The notes under the pieces are model-generated. The model saw nothing but the letters and a program-made list of their open reading frames with translations. It searched no databases and was not told the origin of the DNA. Made by a program: the position numbers and the translations under genes. From NCBI RefSeq assembly GCF_018691265.1, contig NW_024881322.1:10281989-10345988 (forward strand): DNA of 64,000 bases, read 5' to 3'. This document shows positions 36,201 to 48,900 of the stretch, one piece after another; position 1 is the stretch's first letter, and each line of letters starts with the position of its first letter. This DNA is from Tyto alba. Taxonomy: Eukaryota; Chordata; Aves; Strigiformes; Tytonidae.

Positions 36201-37039
36201 CCATGAAAATGTCCCCCTCTCAGTCCTTTCACCATGAGAGAGCCCTGTCTAACAAAGACTTTGGGAACAGCAGCTCTCCACGTCTGAAAGTGGTGCCAGG
36301 ACCAGCTCTAGCTATGGGTACGTGGATCAGTTGACCACAGGATCCACATGACTGGTTTTGATCCTGCCTTTTTTTGCCCATAACCCCCAGAGAGACACAG
36401 CTGTTAAGAGGCCTGAATGGTACCTGAAAGGAGATCAAGCATACTGAACATATCCAATGTGGTGGTAATGCTTGATGACAGCCTCTGGAGTTATCTAAGG
36501 ATCTGATTTCTGGGTAATTCAGGGCCCTTTTGGTATAGATACCTTATTTTGCATATACTATGAGACATAAACCAACTCACAGTAAACTCTCTTTCTCCTT
36601 TTTAATGCTCCTCTCTTTATCATAAGATCAAATGATGCAACCTAAGACATGTGGGATAAATGTTTTCCTGGTTACGTTGCAATGGTGAGAAGAGAGAGGC
36701 TAAACCAGACACTAACTCAGAAACTTTTTATTGCCACCATTGAATGGTAAGCATTAAACCTTTGCTTTCTGGCAATTGCTTTCAAGTGGAATCATACAGC
36801 CCCATCTCCCCACAGCACAACTGCCCAGCATTTCCAGGCAGGCATGAAAAAGAGCTGTGAAGCTGTAGTTTCTTTGAAGTGGTATGGGTTCATTTCTAAA
36901 ATAGCTTTGAGCCCTCATCCATATTTCCCAGGGTTGTTTTACCAGGTCAGTGATTTCCAGCTCGCAGGGATGGATGGTACCTCGGCAGGCTATCAAACCC
37001 ATCTCTGCTGCCCCACAGCTGGGTCAGTTCTATTGCCAT
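33237..37039. other. Intergenic, no gene seen
   Basis: AT-rich. It contains a C/T-rich stretch with repeated 'tcattctg' and 'cctctttctat' words at 34070-34112 and an A17 run at 34648-34664. A 78-codon - strand frame at 34725-34961 is cysteine-containing but unlike any protein I know. No repeat family recognised. Confidence 0.45.
34648..34664. repeat. Poly(A) run of 17
   Basis: An uninterrupted A tract in AT-rich DNA; no retroposed body is evident. Confidence 0.9.
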
Positions 37040-38030
37040 CATTCCTGATCAATGTTTAACCAGTCTGCTCCTAGCAGCCCCAAAAACCGATGACCTTACT
37101 GCTTCCTCTGATCATTTATCTCATGCTTTGCTTCCCATGCTCCTAGGAGTATCCTAGATGATATTTAGCCCACAGTCATTTGTCTTACTCTATGGGTAAC
37201 AAAAAAATGATTGTTCGCTTCACTTCTGCGGCAGCCTTTCATGATTTAGAAACCTGTGACGTCCCTGCTTAGCCATCCCTTCTTCAGTAGAAACACAAGT
37301 AAATTCAATCTTTCTTCAAAGACTCTTTTCTAGGCTTCTGCTCTATGTCATTGCTCTTTCCTGGACTCTTTCCAAGTAGTTATGTCTTTCTTAATGTGCA
37401 GCCCCCCCCATCTAGACACAGAGCTTCAGCTGTGGCTGTGCTGTAACATAATGGTTGGGTTTTTCCATCCATGTGTCTTATAGGTCACCCTCTTGTTTAT
37501 GCAGCCCAGTTTTTGCTTTTCTTGTAGCTCTATGACTTTGTTGACTCACATTCAGCTTGTAGTCCCTTTCCTACTGACGTGCTGCCTAGCCAGTTGTTAC
37601 TCCTCAGTGTCTGCAAGCCCTACACTTGTCCCTGTTGAAAAGCAGTTTGTTTCATTTTCTTTCCACAATATATTTCCAATCTGGAAAGATTTCTTTGAGT
37701 TCTAACCTTGCACTCCTTCCCAGCTTGGTGTCATTCGCAAATCTAATACAGTATTTTATTCTGTCATCAGGTCACTCATGAAAATGTTGCATAGTGTCAG
37801 ACTCAGATTAAGCCCCTGCAAGACCCTGCTCACTGCATCCCTCTGACTTTGCAGATGATACGGTTTTCTAGAAGGTTTGCCCCCCCAGATATTAATTTCA
37901 TTTTGAACACACTTCCCTAGCTTATTTAGGAGTGTTACATGAAACATGGTTAAGATATATGACACCTACTGCTTTTGCTTTGACCACAAAATCTATGACA
38001 GAAGGAAATTAAATCAGCTTGACAGACAGC
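37040..38030 (-). mobile_element. Ancient CR1 LINE fragment, - strand
   Basis: On the + strand the order of diverged blocks is that of an inverted, old CR1: 'tgtttaaccagtctgctcct' (37053), 'ctcttttctaggcttctgct' (37323), 'gctctttcctggactctttc' (37353), 'agacacagagcttcagctg' (37415), 'ttgactcacattcagcttgt' (37541), 'ttgcactccttcccagcttg' (37707), 'gtcatcaggtcactcatg' (37763) and 'cacttccctagcttatttag' (37910). These match the 3' half of an ORF2-to-3' UTR CR1 like those seen in turtles and crocodilians. Divergence is heavy, with no surviving frame. The insertion therefore predates the other copies here; boundaries are approximate. Confidence 0.78.
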
Positions 38031-39825
38031 TAAGAGCAGAGAAAGGTAACTAATAACTGTGGTGAACAGTAACCAGTTAAACCTTTTGTATAAGGACTAT
38101 CTGGACTGGTATTTCGGATTGGAAATAAATTCAATTCCCAGCGGTGTACCTTGACAGTGAGTAGCATATCACTGATTTTTAGCTCAGCAGCAGCAGAAGA
38201 CCACCCTCAGTGGAAGATCAGCCAGACATAAAGGAGGTTTTGTTGAACAATCACACAGAAGTACAGGGAGGTTATTGCAGCACATCTTAAAGTGGGCCAG
38301 GGCTGGTAGCGAGTGCTCTGGAAGTCACATTTTTAGAATTTGTGGATTTTGTACATGTGCATGATCCAAACTGAAATCATTTGATGTGTCTTAGATGTTG
38401 GTAGCTGCTGTGACACAAACAGGTCATGAAACCCCAAACCCCAGAATCCAAGACTTGTTTACCCAATCGTAGATAAGGGCAACACATCTGGTTTTGAAAG
38501 GTTTTGTTGTTGAGATTTCTTGTGAAAAACAAAGAACCTAGGAACATGACACTTCTCTTCAAACATTTGGTTGTAACTGATGCTTAATTGGGCAAGGAAA
38601 ATGTTCCCAGGGCTTCATCAACCACAAGTCAAATTAAAAAATAGAGAGGCTGCATTCCTTGTTTTGATGGAGTACTCTGCATTTGGAGCTAAGGGTGTTT
38701 CTTCACTCACTCACATTGCAGGCATCCATTATAACACATCTCCAGAATACAGAAAATGAATTCATTTTGCCCTATATGAATAAGCAGCTTTCTTAAACTC
38801 ACCTTACCTATGGATCAAGGGAATACTAGGATTTCTTGGAGCACCAAGGCCAGGTCCTTTTATTACCACACTTCCCTTTTACAAGCACAGGGTTGCTCCA
38901 TCTTAAAATAATCATGTTGTTTGACCTCTTGCTGATCCTATGAATAGGGCGTTGCAAGATCTCCCTTCTCTAATAGCTAGACACCTTCTACTTTCCAGCT
39001 TTAATTTATTAATGCCTACTTTATACTCCTTCACTGTATTTTATCACAGAGCACTAGCTTAGTTGTGGGGATCCATATTACTTGTGTCTGTCAGTGCATG
39101 CCTCTCTTCTGCTTTCACTTTGGCCCTACCAGGAACTGATATTCAGTGAAGGAAAAAAATGGGGAAAGCCACAAGGGTTGTGCTGAGATCTTGCAAGTAC
39201 TGAACGTAACATTAACTGAGAAATGTCTGAGTCAGTGAAGCAAAGCATTCACCCTAGCACTGATTATCTTTCCCATCAGTGTCAGCCACTTAAGCTCTCT
39301 CCCAGAAATTCATCCAGCTTGGTTAAAATTTCTGGGAAAGGAAGGTTTTCTCCGTTGCCTGTCCAAGTCCACAGCTCTAAGAGTGGAAAACATAAGGACA
39401 AGTCACTTTTAGCAGATGGGTAATAGAAGTTGTGTTTATGTCTGGCTTTGTGAAATCTTTTCTTCTCCCACACAGGATTCACGTGCTATGCTGCTATCAC
39501 GACTGTGGTGTGTTAGCACACTCTTATGCTGTTCTCATCTTAAATAGAACTTCTTAGGTCAATAAAGATAATCTGTAGGTCTCCACTAGCCCTCCTCAGG
39601 ACACCCTTCCCCAGGTCAGTGAACAGTAACAATATGAGATCAAGGGAAGGCATGACCCAAAGGTAGGGGAAGTCTTTCAGTGTTTGTGCTCTAATGCTGC
39701 CCAAGCGTTCAGTTGCATGACACTGTCTAGCTGGACTCCTCAGGCCAAACTAACCTGGCAGGGTCACCTGGTGTGGGACCTCAGTGTAGCCTCCTGGGGT
39801 GCAGGAGAAAGGTACCCCCAAGGCC
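38031..39825. other. Intergenic, no gene seen
   Basis: Ordinary composition. Only short frames, none recognisable. A diverged extension of the flanking CR1 copies is possible at either end. Confidence 0.4.
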
Positions 39826-39955
39826 ATCACCTTGGAGACTTTCAAAGCCCAAATCAACATAGCCTTGTGCAACATGGTCTGAACTCAGCTCTGACCCTTC
39901 TTGTCCCAGAGACCTCCTGAGGTCCCTTCCTGCCTGAGGGACTCTGTGAGTCCAT
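39826..39955 (+). mobile_element. CR1 LINE 3' end, short fragment, + strand
   Basis: The blocks 'ggagactttcaaagcccaaa', 'catagccttgtgcaacatg', 'gaactcagctctgaccctt', 'gagacctcctgaggtccctt' and the terminal 'gggactctgtgagtccatg' are the last part of a CR1 3' region. A strongly 5'-truncated insertion; similarity may begin up to about 70 bases further left. Confidence 0.8.
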
Positions 39956-42900
39956 GCATACAGAAGACACAGTTGGGCTATCTAATCTGTGATCTGGCTA
40001 ACGTCCTTCATGCATATAAATTGCCAAGTGTCAACTATTAACAAGCCCTGCAACTGAGAGCTGGAGATGAAGGAAGGAAAATAATCCAACACTGGAAATA
40101 CAGGAAGCAAGATGAACAGCCATGGTTACTTCAAAGAGGTACCAGGTATTGGAAAATTTAATCATGCTGAAGATTTGTGTGAAGTAAGTTGGCCTCTGCC
40201 TTCAGTTGTAGAAAATATGCCTTCAGAGCCTCCCACTGAGATTCTGGCAGGCATCGTTCCTGGACACCATCTATTGGAAAATGATTGATTCCTCTTTGAC
40301 ACAGCATCAGAGCATCTTTGGAATTTAAGTTTCCTTATGTCTGGCAAGCACTTTGAATTATTAAGAAATGGAAACATCAGAATGCAAGTGTTCAGTACTC
40401 AATTTTATGACTACATAGCCCAAGTGACAGATCTGTGCAAGATTAGAGACCTGTTAATGCTGGCTATTTTTAAGCCTAGAAAAGCATTTTATTTCCTCAC
40501 AGTACTATTGTTTTCTGCCAAATTACCCAACAGAATGTTTCTAGATTCCAGGACTCCTCTAAAAAGTTCTTCACACTCATAATATTGCAGGCAGGAAAGT
40601 TCAAATATTACTAAATATCACAGAGAAACAAGTGAAACCAGTGCTGCCATTCCCGATCTCACATTCTACATGGTCTGTTCTGAAGCTGATACTTTATTTA
40701 ACCATTTTGACATGGCAGCATTTCAAATAAATTACTCCAGAATTATTCCTTCATTGTATTCAGACTTGCAATTAGAAAGCTAAGCCTAACAGGGTGCAAA
40801 GCTAAGCCTAACAAGGTGCACATATAGTAGTCCTTGCTTAAGCATGCAGCATACTAGTAAAAGACAATGCACATCACTACAACACAGTGCATTTGCAACA
40901 CTCCCTCAGTTTGTTCCAGAACTCTTAAACTAATGCCTCTTTCAAGCAAAATGGGTGCTCTCATGTTCTGTATTGGTTTCATACAACTCACCTGGGTAAA
41001 TTCATGAGGCATAAATGTTTAGTGAAGCTAGACTATTTCTCTCAAACAAAATGCAAATAAAAAATAAAAAATATCCAGAAAATGTGTTCCCTTCCAAAAT
41101 CAGACATAACACCACTGCACATCTTTGCTGTCTCCAGTCAAGACTGCAAACAATAATATTATGGAACTTTTAAGACTCTCACATTCCTGTGAATGCACAA
41201 AGATTACATACTCATTTCTGACTGCTGAAAGTTACTTCAACTTGTTGTATAAAGAATATTGAAATATTTGGTTCAAAGTTCTTGTTTGGAGGGAAATGAT
41301 CTTTATATTTCCATTCTCTCTCAGTCTTCACTTGACAGGTCTTAGTTCCTGTTCTTCCTTTTCCAAATTCCATTTGCATCTCTCCATCTTAATTCAGAAA
41401 ACTGCTGTTTTCTGCCCAGTTGCTCCAAGTTGTCAGGCTAGAGCATCATGCATCACGCAGGGGATGGGGACTTTCTTTTAAGGAGGATCGGGGAGCAGAT
41501 GGTTGCAGAGATTGGGGGATATTTTCCATTTGGAGGTATTGGTCAAGGAGACCCAATATTGGCATCCCTTTGCCAGATATCCAGTCTGAGCATGCCTCTC
41601 AAAGTACATCAAGACTGTACGTAGGTCAGACTCAGCCTTCACACACCAGTTGCTCTATATCATGTTGGTGGAGAAAGGACTGAGCACAAAACCCAGCATC
41701 AGGGTACAAATGGTGTCACTCTAGGTCTTTTGCAAGCCTTGCTGAAGCTCTTTTGAATATTTGACATGGGAAAACTTGAACATCTCCGACAGGTATTGTC
41801 CTGTGAAAAGAAATGGTTTTGCTATGGTTTCCTTCACCAGACCTCAGTCCTTAAGCACACTTCACTGTCAGTCTGTTGCAAATTAGGCTTCCTCAACTAA
41901 TCCTCCACTGAAAACCTGCCAGAAATCTGTTTCCCTATTTTCCTTACTCAGGCCAAACACTATATTGCCCCAATCTTGACTTCCTCGAGTAGGTAACTCC
42001 ACCAGTCACTGCTGGATTTTACCCCAGGCCATTTCCAGTCTAAGTCCCAAGTCCTCCTCCTGGGCCAGCACTTGGTGACCCTCAAAATGTCTTGTATTCC
42101 TGAATTGTTTCCCACAAACCAGATGCTGGCTTCATTGAATGCTGGAGGGCACAGAGCTGTCTCACAGTAAACTTCTGACACCTCAGCCTCACAGGGTCAC
42201 CACCGCTCCCTACCACAAGAAGATTATGAAGCTACTCAAGCACAGAGGGCAAGAGCTGGAATGATTCATCTCTGACACAGCTGTGTGTTTAGCTCGGTTG
42301 ACTTATCTGATGTGTACATGCTATGATGGCTGAGCAAACTTCTGGTGTTTATAGCGACATACCTTTCTGGAGCTTTGTTTAAGGCACCTACTGACCTTGG
42401 TTGTCTATTCTCTGAGTACACTGGCCAGTCCTGATCAACAGCAAGCCAATGGTGATGAGTTCTTCACCCAATTGTGCTTGCTGTGTGGCCACTGCCATAG
42501 CATCCTGTCTTTTCACTACATCTGGGTTCATATTTTAAAAACCCTGCTTTTCATTCTTCAGGCATTAATTACACAATCAAATTAATATCTGGTACCACAT
42601 GTTTAGCTATAAAAAACATGACTACAGATTTTAGAAATACAGTTGGCGATGGAGTACATTTTCCCACTAGGGAAAATCCCATTAAGGTTTACTTATATAC
42701 CCAGTGTAACTGCAGAAGCAGAAGTTTTTAGAGACCTTTACTCATAAGGTAGAAAACTCACCCACAACTTGACAGGACATGTAACTCAAGAAGGGAGGTG
42801 ATAGTGTTGCTGTAGATTTGTTGTTGGCAGCAGGAGAATGAAGAAAAGATTCAGACATAAATAACTTCCAGGCTTCATGTTCTAGCAGAAATATTGCCAC

Positions 42901-45900
42901 TTTTTCAAGTAAAACCAGATTCAACATAAAAATCATACCTTATCACTTATTCAGACAATCTGATTTATAGGGACTGCTGTGCTTGGTACTAGACATTTTG
43001 ATTGCATCCTTGTACTTCTTCATATGTTGCTAACACTATCTCATTTTGTGGCAATAAAATCTTGGGGTGTAACACTTTTCTTAGGCTTCCCCTCATTTGT
43101 TGGGTAAAAGCTGATTATAACTAGTCACTTGAAGTCACATTCTTTATCATGGAGGGCTATTTAATAGAAACGTGTTTAAATAAATTAGCTATTAATTGTG
43201 ACAGTACAGCATATTACTTTTCCTTTCTATGTATCCACTTATCAGTTAGATGAGAAATACACAAAATAGAAACAGAACTCATACCACTTTGTCATCATTC
43301 TTCTTCCTTTAGGTAAAAACTTTCAGGGATAGTACAGTGTCTTGGAAGGACTAAGCGGGTTGATCCTGACTCAGTATGAGATTTTATGTACAGTACTGGT
43401 TGCCAGTTAGTATAGATTGCCAGACTGTAACGATTTTATGGAAATCTTATTTTTTCCCACCTCTTCTTCCAAGAAGGTGGAGTACCCTTCTGTACACAGG
43501 GAGGATTTCAACCCAGCTGTATTCCCAGTAGCTGGGCCTCACTGTTGTCATGTGTTGCCGAAGAAGAAATGATCAAGTATTTAGTTTGTCTGGGAAGGCA
43601 GAGACTATTAAGCACAGGGACTGGAAGACATGGGATGTTTTGGAATTTCTAGAAAAGGACAGTGGTTTGATTTGCATAGTTTTGCTGCTGACTGGTGGCA
43701 CGAAATTCGGACAGCATCTGTTTTATTGCATCACCATTACTGGACATCACGTGATGTGATAAGACTGACCCACCCTGGAATGACTAATCGAGTGGGATGC
43801 TTGAAAAGGTTTCTTTTCTTTTTTACAACCCTCAATTAGAGAAACCACATTTTCCAAGGAAAAAACAGTAACTTTTAAGCGTGTGTGAATGTGTATGTCT
43901 GTTGTGCTTTTTGCTTTTAGGTTTTTTGTTTTTAACAAAGAAGGCTCTCCTGCCCACAAAAGAATTTGGTCAGAGAGGCTTTTTGTTTTTAAACCTGTAG
44001 TGAATCAACATGAATCATCTAATTTTAACCAGCATCTTTATAGTTTGAAGCAAAAAGTAAGACTTACTCTGTAGGCGAGGCAAAAATGGATTTCCTGGCT
44101 CATGCATCTTGTCGCCCCATTTGTTGTGAGATATACAACCACATTACTTTCCCCACTTTCAGCTATGCCTATTGGAATTGCAGCTACACCATTTCCCAAG
44201 AATATGCTTGGTGCGTCAGCTAACCTTTAAATATTAAAAATGGAGAGTGGCTTTGCAAGCTTATGCCAAAATGGAAAGGTGTAAGGAAACCGCAGTCTGG
44301 AACACGAGAACTTGACGTTCCTTATGCTGAGGCCCCTCTGCATCTTTCAGCACTGAGGCCATGGGTGGCTGCTAGAAATAATATTGTGTTTGTAGCTGTG
44401 CACTGCTAGAAAATGGTTTTCAGACCTACCTGTTTATGATAAAGCCCCAAGCAATAAGCAACTCTCTTTTTCTGTTCTCCTGTTGGAACTGGCATGCTTA
44501 ATCCCTCGGTAAGGGCTAGGTGACATTTTGCCCCTCTATCCCCTTGCAGGATATATGTTCTACTGACCTCGATAGGGCTTAACTATAACATGTAGCAGAT
44601 TGAGTATGGGACAGCAACCATCCATTTGAGATGTTCACCTGTGATTGGATCTCTTCTGTAGTTTTGTAAGAGTTTTAGAGTAAAAGACACCATGCACTAC
44701 AGCTGAGTTGGGGGTCATCCATCCCCTGTGTAAATTTATCATGGAGCAGATTGACAAGACATCCTACTAGCCACCACAGTGCAGTAATAACTATCCTTCC
44801 AGCCTGGTTTTGTGGGCTAAGTAGAGCCTTTGGTAAAGATGACAAGGTCTTGGTCTGCTGAGTTTGGGGGAGATTACTGTCTACCAGGCAGCCTATGGAA
44901 AAATCCCAGTCTTCCACAGAGATTGAGAGGTCAGACATCAGATGTGGCAGGATCCATTGTGTCTGGCTATATCCATAAATAAGTGTTGGGCTTTACAAAC
45001 CACCTTCATATGTGGAGCATATGGTTGGGTTTTTTTAGTATTATTTTTATTTATTTGCCTTCAACAAGGTTTGAATCTACCCAAAACAGGGGGGTGGGGT
45101 AGAGGGGATCCTTCATTTACAATATCTATCCACTATCACTGCAAGAACACAACTCCATAATAGTTATCTGCCTCTCATAGGAGCTTCAAGACTTTTCCTG
45201 CATATTTTGGAAAAGAAGGAGGTTTTAGCAGTAGCGTGGCGATGGGGTCTGTGCTAACATCCTGCTCAGTCTTGCTCTGCTTGAACCTTCTGGGATGACC
45301 GAACAGGCCATTGGTCTTCTACCTGCACAAATTCATCTACAATTCCTTCTAGTTGTGCTTTTTAGGAAGTGATCTTTCATGTGAAAACAGGAATCTCACA
45401 AACAGCTTCAGGGATGAGACATCTTTTCTGTAATTTCCTAAACTGATTCATGCACTCTTTCTTGACACTTGTAGGGTGGAACAACATATTTTCTGCAGAC
45501 TTCTTATGGTACCCAAGTTACTTTAAAGGAGTATGAAAGACCTCCCCCCCCTCTGAAAACCTCTCCCTCTGTGTACCCCTGGCAGGGAAGACTGCAGGCC
45601 GGAGCTGCTGCCATCACCTCTAGAGATGACAAAATACAAGCAAGCTCCTTTAGGCAATTCCTGGATAATAAAAAAAAAAAAAAATGTGAAATGCAAAAGA
45701 ACAGTTGGGAAAGCACAGCTAGGGCCTCCAGGGTTTATATTCCCGTCAGGTACATGCTCTAAAACAGTGGAGAGGGGTTGTGGTTTGTAGCTTGTAGTCA
45801 ACTGGTGGATTTGAGCTGCCTTCAGGGCCCCCACAGGCTGTCAAAAGAAAACAAATGGTTGCTGCTGCGGCTGCAGCCCGGGGAATCCCTTGGGCCGCTG

Positions 45901-48900
45901 GTCACGGTCTTCACGCCCTGAGCTTCAAACTCCCAGTAACAAAACAAAACACTGCGAGGAGCTTCAGTAGGCATCAACTTCCAGCCCAGAGAGCTGAAGG
46001 GAGACAAGTCCTATAAAAGCATCCAAATACATTATGGGAAGGATCCCAGCCTGCTGTAAAGGTAACAGTCTGTCCGCAAAAACCACTGGTATTTTAGGGA
46101 GTTTTCCTTCTCACTACAACAGCTCCTTTCGGATCCACACAGCCAGGGCTGACAGGGAGCAGAGCAAATGTTGATCACCCTTCACCACCTCTCACTCCAG
46201 CTGCACCTTCTTCCCAAGGGGCACCTTTTGAAACAGGGCTCTCATCAAGTTAGGGATTTTAAGAAACCAGTCATAAATATGTCCCAAGCCTTTGCCGATT
46301 TATTAAAAAGGACTGACATGTAGGCAAATGGCCAGAGACCACCCCCAAACCAATCTGCAGGCAAAGCCCGGGTTATTTAGCAAAATCTTTACCCTCCCTT
46401 CTTCCCTAGAAACGATGATGTAGCTGCAAGTATAGCTGGAATGTTATAAAGAATTCAAGGAGCACTGTGTAACCCCTCTTCTTGCTGCCTAAACCTGCAA
46501 CATGGTCTGACTTCAGAAACTGTGGAGGATGAGTCAAGGCTTTAGGACAACTCAAAGACCTCTGCCTTGATGGCCTGAGCAGGCAAATTCCTGTTTTGTG
46601 GGCTACTTACAGGACATGTGGCTGCTGCCCCTCTGCCTCTGCTCCTGCTGACACCGATGCTTTTCAGGTCTCAGTGGGGCTCACAGGGAGTCTCCAGGGC
46701 GAACTTTCAGGGACTATTTGGGCCTTATTAGAAGATCAGACTGCAGTTCCTCATCTCCTCTTGGGGCAGGGAAATATGGATTGCATCTTAGGGGCTGCTC
46801 ACAAATTTATCAACTACAGCTTTTGGCCGTCCTATTCTTTAGGACATCAAACTAGATTTTAAAAGAAGCTTGAAAAATGACTTCTTTACATTCTTGTAAA
46901 AACCTGACACCCGTTTTGAGATAGCGATGGTGTTTTTGTGCTGGCTTTTCAGTTTGTGCTTTACCACAAATTTCCTATGGCTGTAAAGGCAAATACAACC
47001 ATGTAATTATCATGGTTTTCATCGTTCAGTGGCATTAACTGGCTGGTTACAGTGGCTTTTATACCCCGGTTCCTAGCCACATTCTAACATTCACTCATAA
47101 ATTTGGTCCCTGAGTCAGATCCATAGTTCATGTCTTATCATGGTAGATTAATGTTTCCTCTAGCTGTTCTGTACTTTTCCAACTCTATGCCTGCTCAGTT
47201 ACTGTATACATATCCAAAAAAACCTAAAGCAAACCTTAGGAAAAACACAGAAAAAACTCAGCATGGATACTGATGAATGACTGATTTAAAATAAATAAGT
47301 GCTTTGATTGAGAATGTTATTAGATGAGCTTTTAAGGTGCTGGATAGAGTACAACAAAATAACCATTTTGCAAGGAAATCACAGGAGGCCAGTGGGACAA
47401 TTTATTAAGTATCCACATATTCTTAGAAGAAGTGGTCTGGCCCCCTAACCCTGGAGGTGGTAGTGGAGCTCCATAGCTGTCCCTCCTCAGTGGGGACAGA
47501 TGATGGTGATGGACAATGGGGAAGTCAGAAACTTCCTTGAGCTGTTGGGCATCCATGCACAAATCCGTGCTTTACTACATTCAGAGGAGATAGAGATTGG
47601 ATTACCTTTTCTATCACTCATTTGATATAATTGCCATTTTCATTTAAGGAACAATAAATTGAGACATTTTTATGGGGATACTTAAGTTTTGATCAAAGGA
47701 TAAACCCATGGCAAAGAAAATTTTTAAATCGCTCACCAACCCATATGCAAATTAAATACACATAGGAAATAAAATCAGTGGAACATGATTTAAAATGCCC
47801 CTTGAAAATACATGGCTAGAGCTCTTTCAGTTGTAAGTGAAAAACATGAAAGGAGTTTGATATCAGAGCAAGCAAACTTCACATGTTTGGACCAGCCATA
47901 ATAAAAGCCCTGCTGTCTATTAATTCAGAACACGATGGAAGCTTCTAAGCAGCATGAATCATGACACAAAATTTTACCTGCATCAGGCAGAGGTTCTTTT
48001 AAGAGCCCCAGATAGTAACAAATCCTTTTCTGCAAGATGAGTTTTACTGTGAGTTGGAGGGGGAAGGAAGGTGCAGCAACAGAAAAGAGAAAGTTGCTCT
48101 CAACTTCATAAACAGCTCCTGCTTGGAAACTCTCTAGATTCAGATTGCCACAATATATACAGTCAATACAGCTGAAAGGGGATTTTTTGCAATATATCAT
48201 TAGCTGTGCTTTTCTTGCAAGAGATACTTTTCTACAGTGCCCTGATACTAAAGACTGTCACACTAGTGAGCTGAGTAACACAACTGGCTCTGCCACACTG
48301 CCCGATTTCCTTCCTGAACTGAAATCAGCTCTTTGAACAAGGCAGGAAGCCAGAATTTTACAGACTAAAACAGGAAAGCACTATCTGGCTTGATCAAGAG
48401 AAATACAAACCCGTGGCATAACATAAGGGCCTTCATATATTCTGGGATAAGACACATCCTGCCTTATCCTCCAAACTTTGACACAGTACTACAGGATGAT
48501 TCATACTAACCTGAATAAAAATGCCAGGTAATATATGACTACCAGGTGAGTGATCTTTCCTCTTTCCTCCCCATTCCTGCCTTTCTTCCCTCCCAGGTCC
48601 AAGAGGTTAGCTGATTAGGGACCTGTAGCATCAAGCATATCATTTCAACTACTACAAGCTCAAAGATTTACAGTTGGTGGTGTAAGCCAACTACTCTTGT
48701 TCAGTTCCTCAGGCTCATTATTTGCAATGAACCATAACTCAGCACCAGGGTCACACAGCTCTTTTGGTCCATAAATTTGCTTAAACTCAGACATTGGAAG
48801 CCTTGTCCTCACCTGAATGTCTTTTAAATTATTTTTTTTTAATATGTGAAGGTGCTACCTCTGAGGTCCAGTGTGAGGATTAGTGAAATATTAGTAAAAA

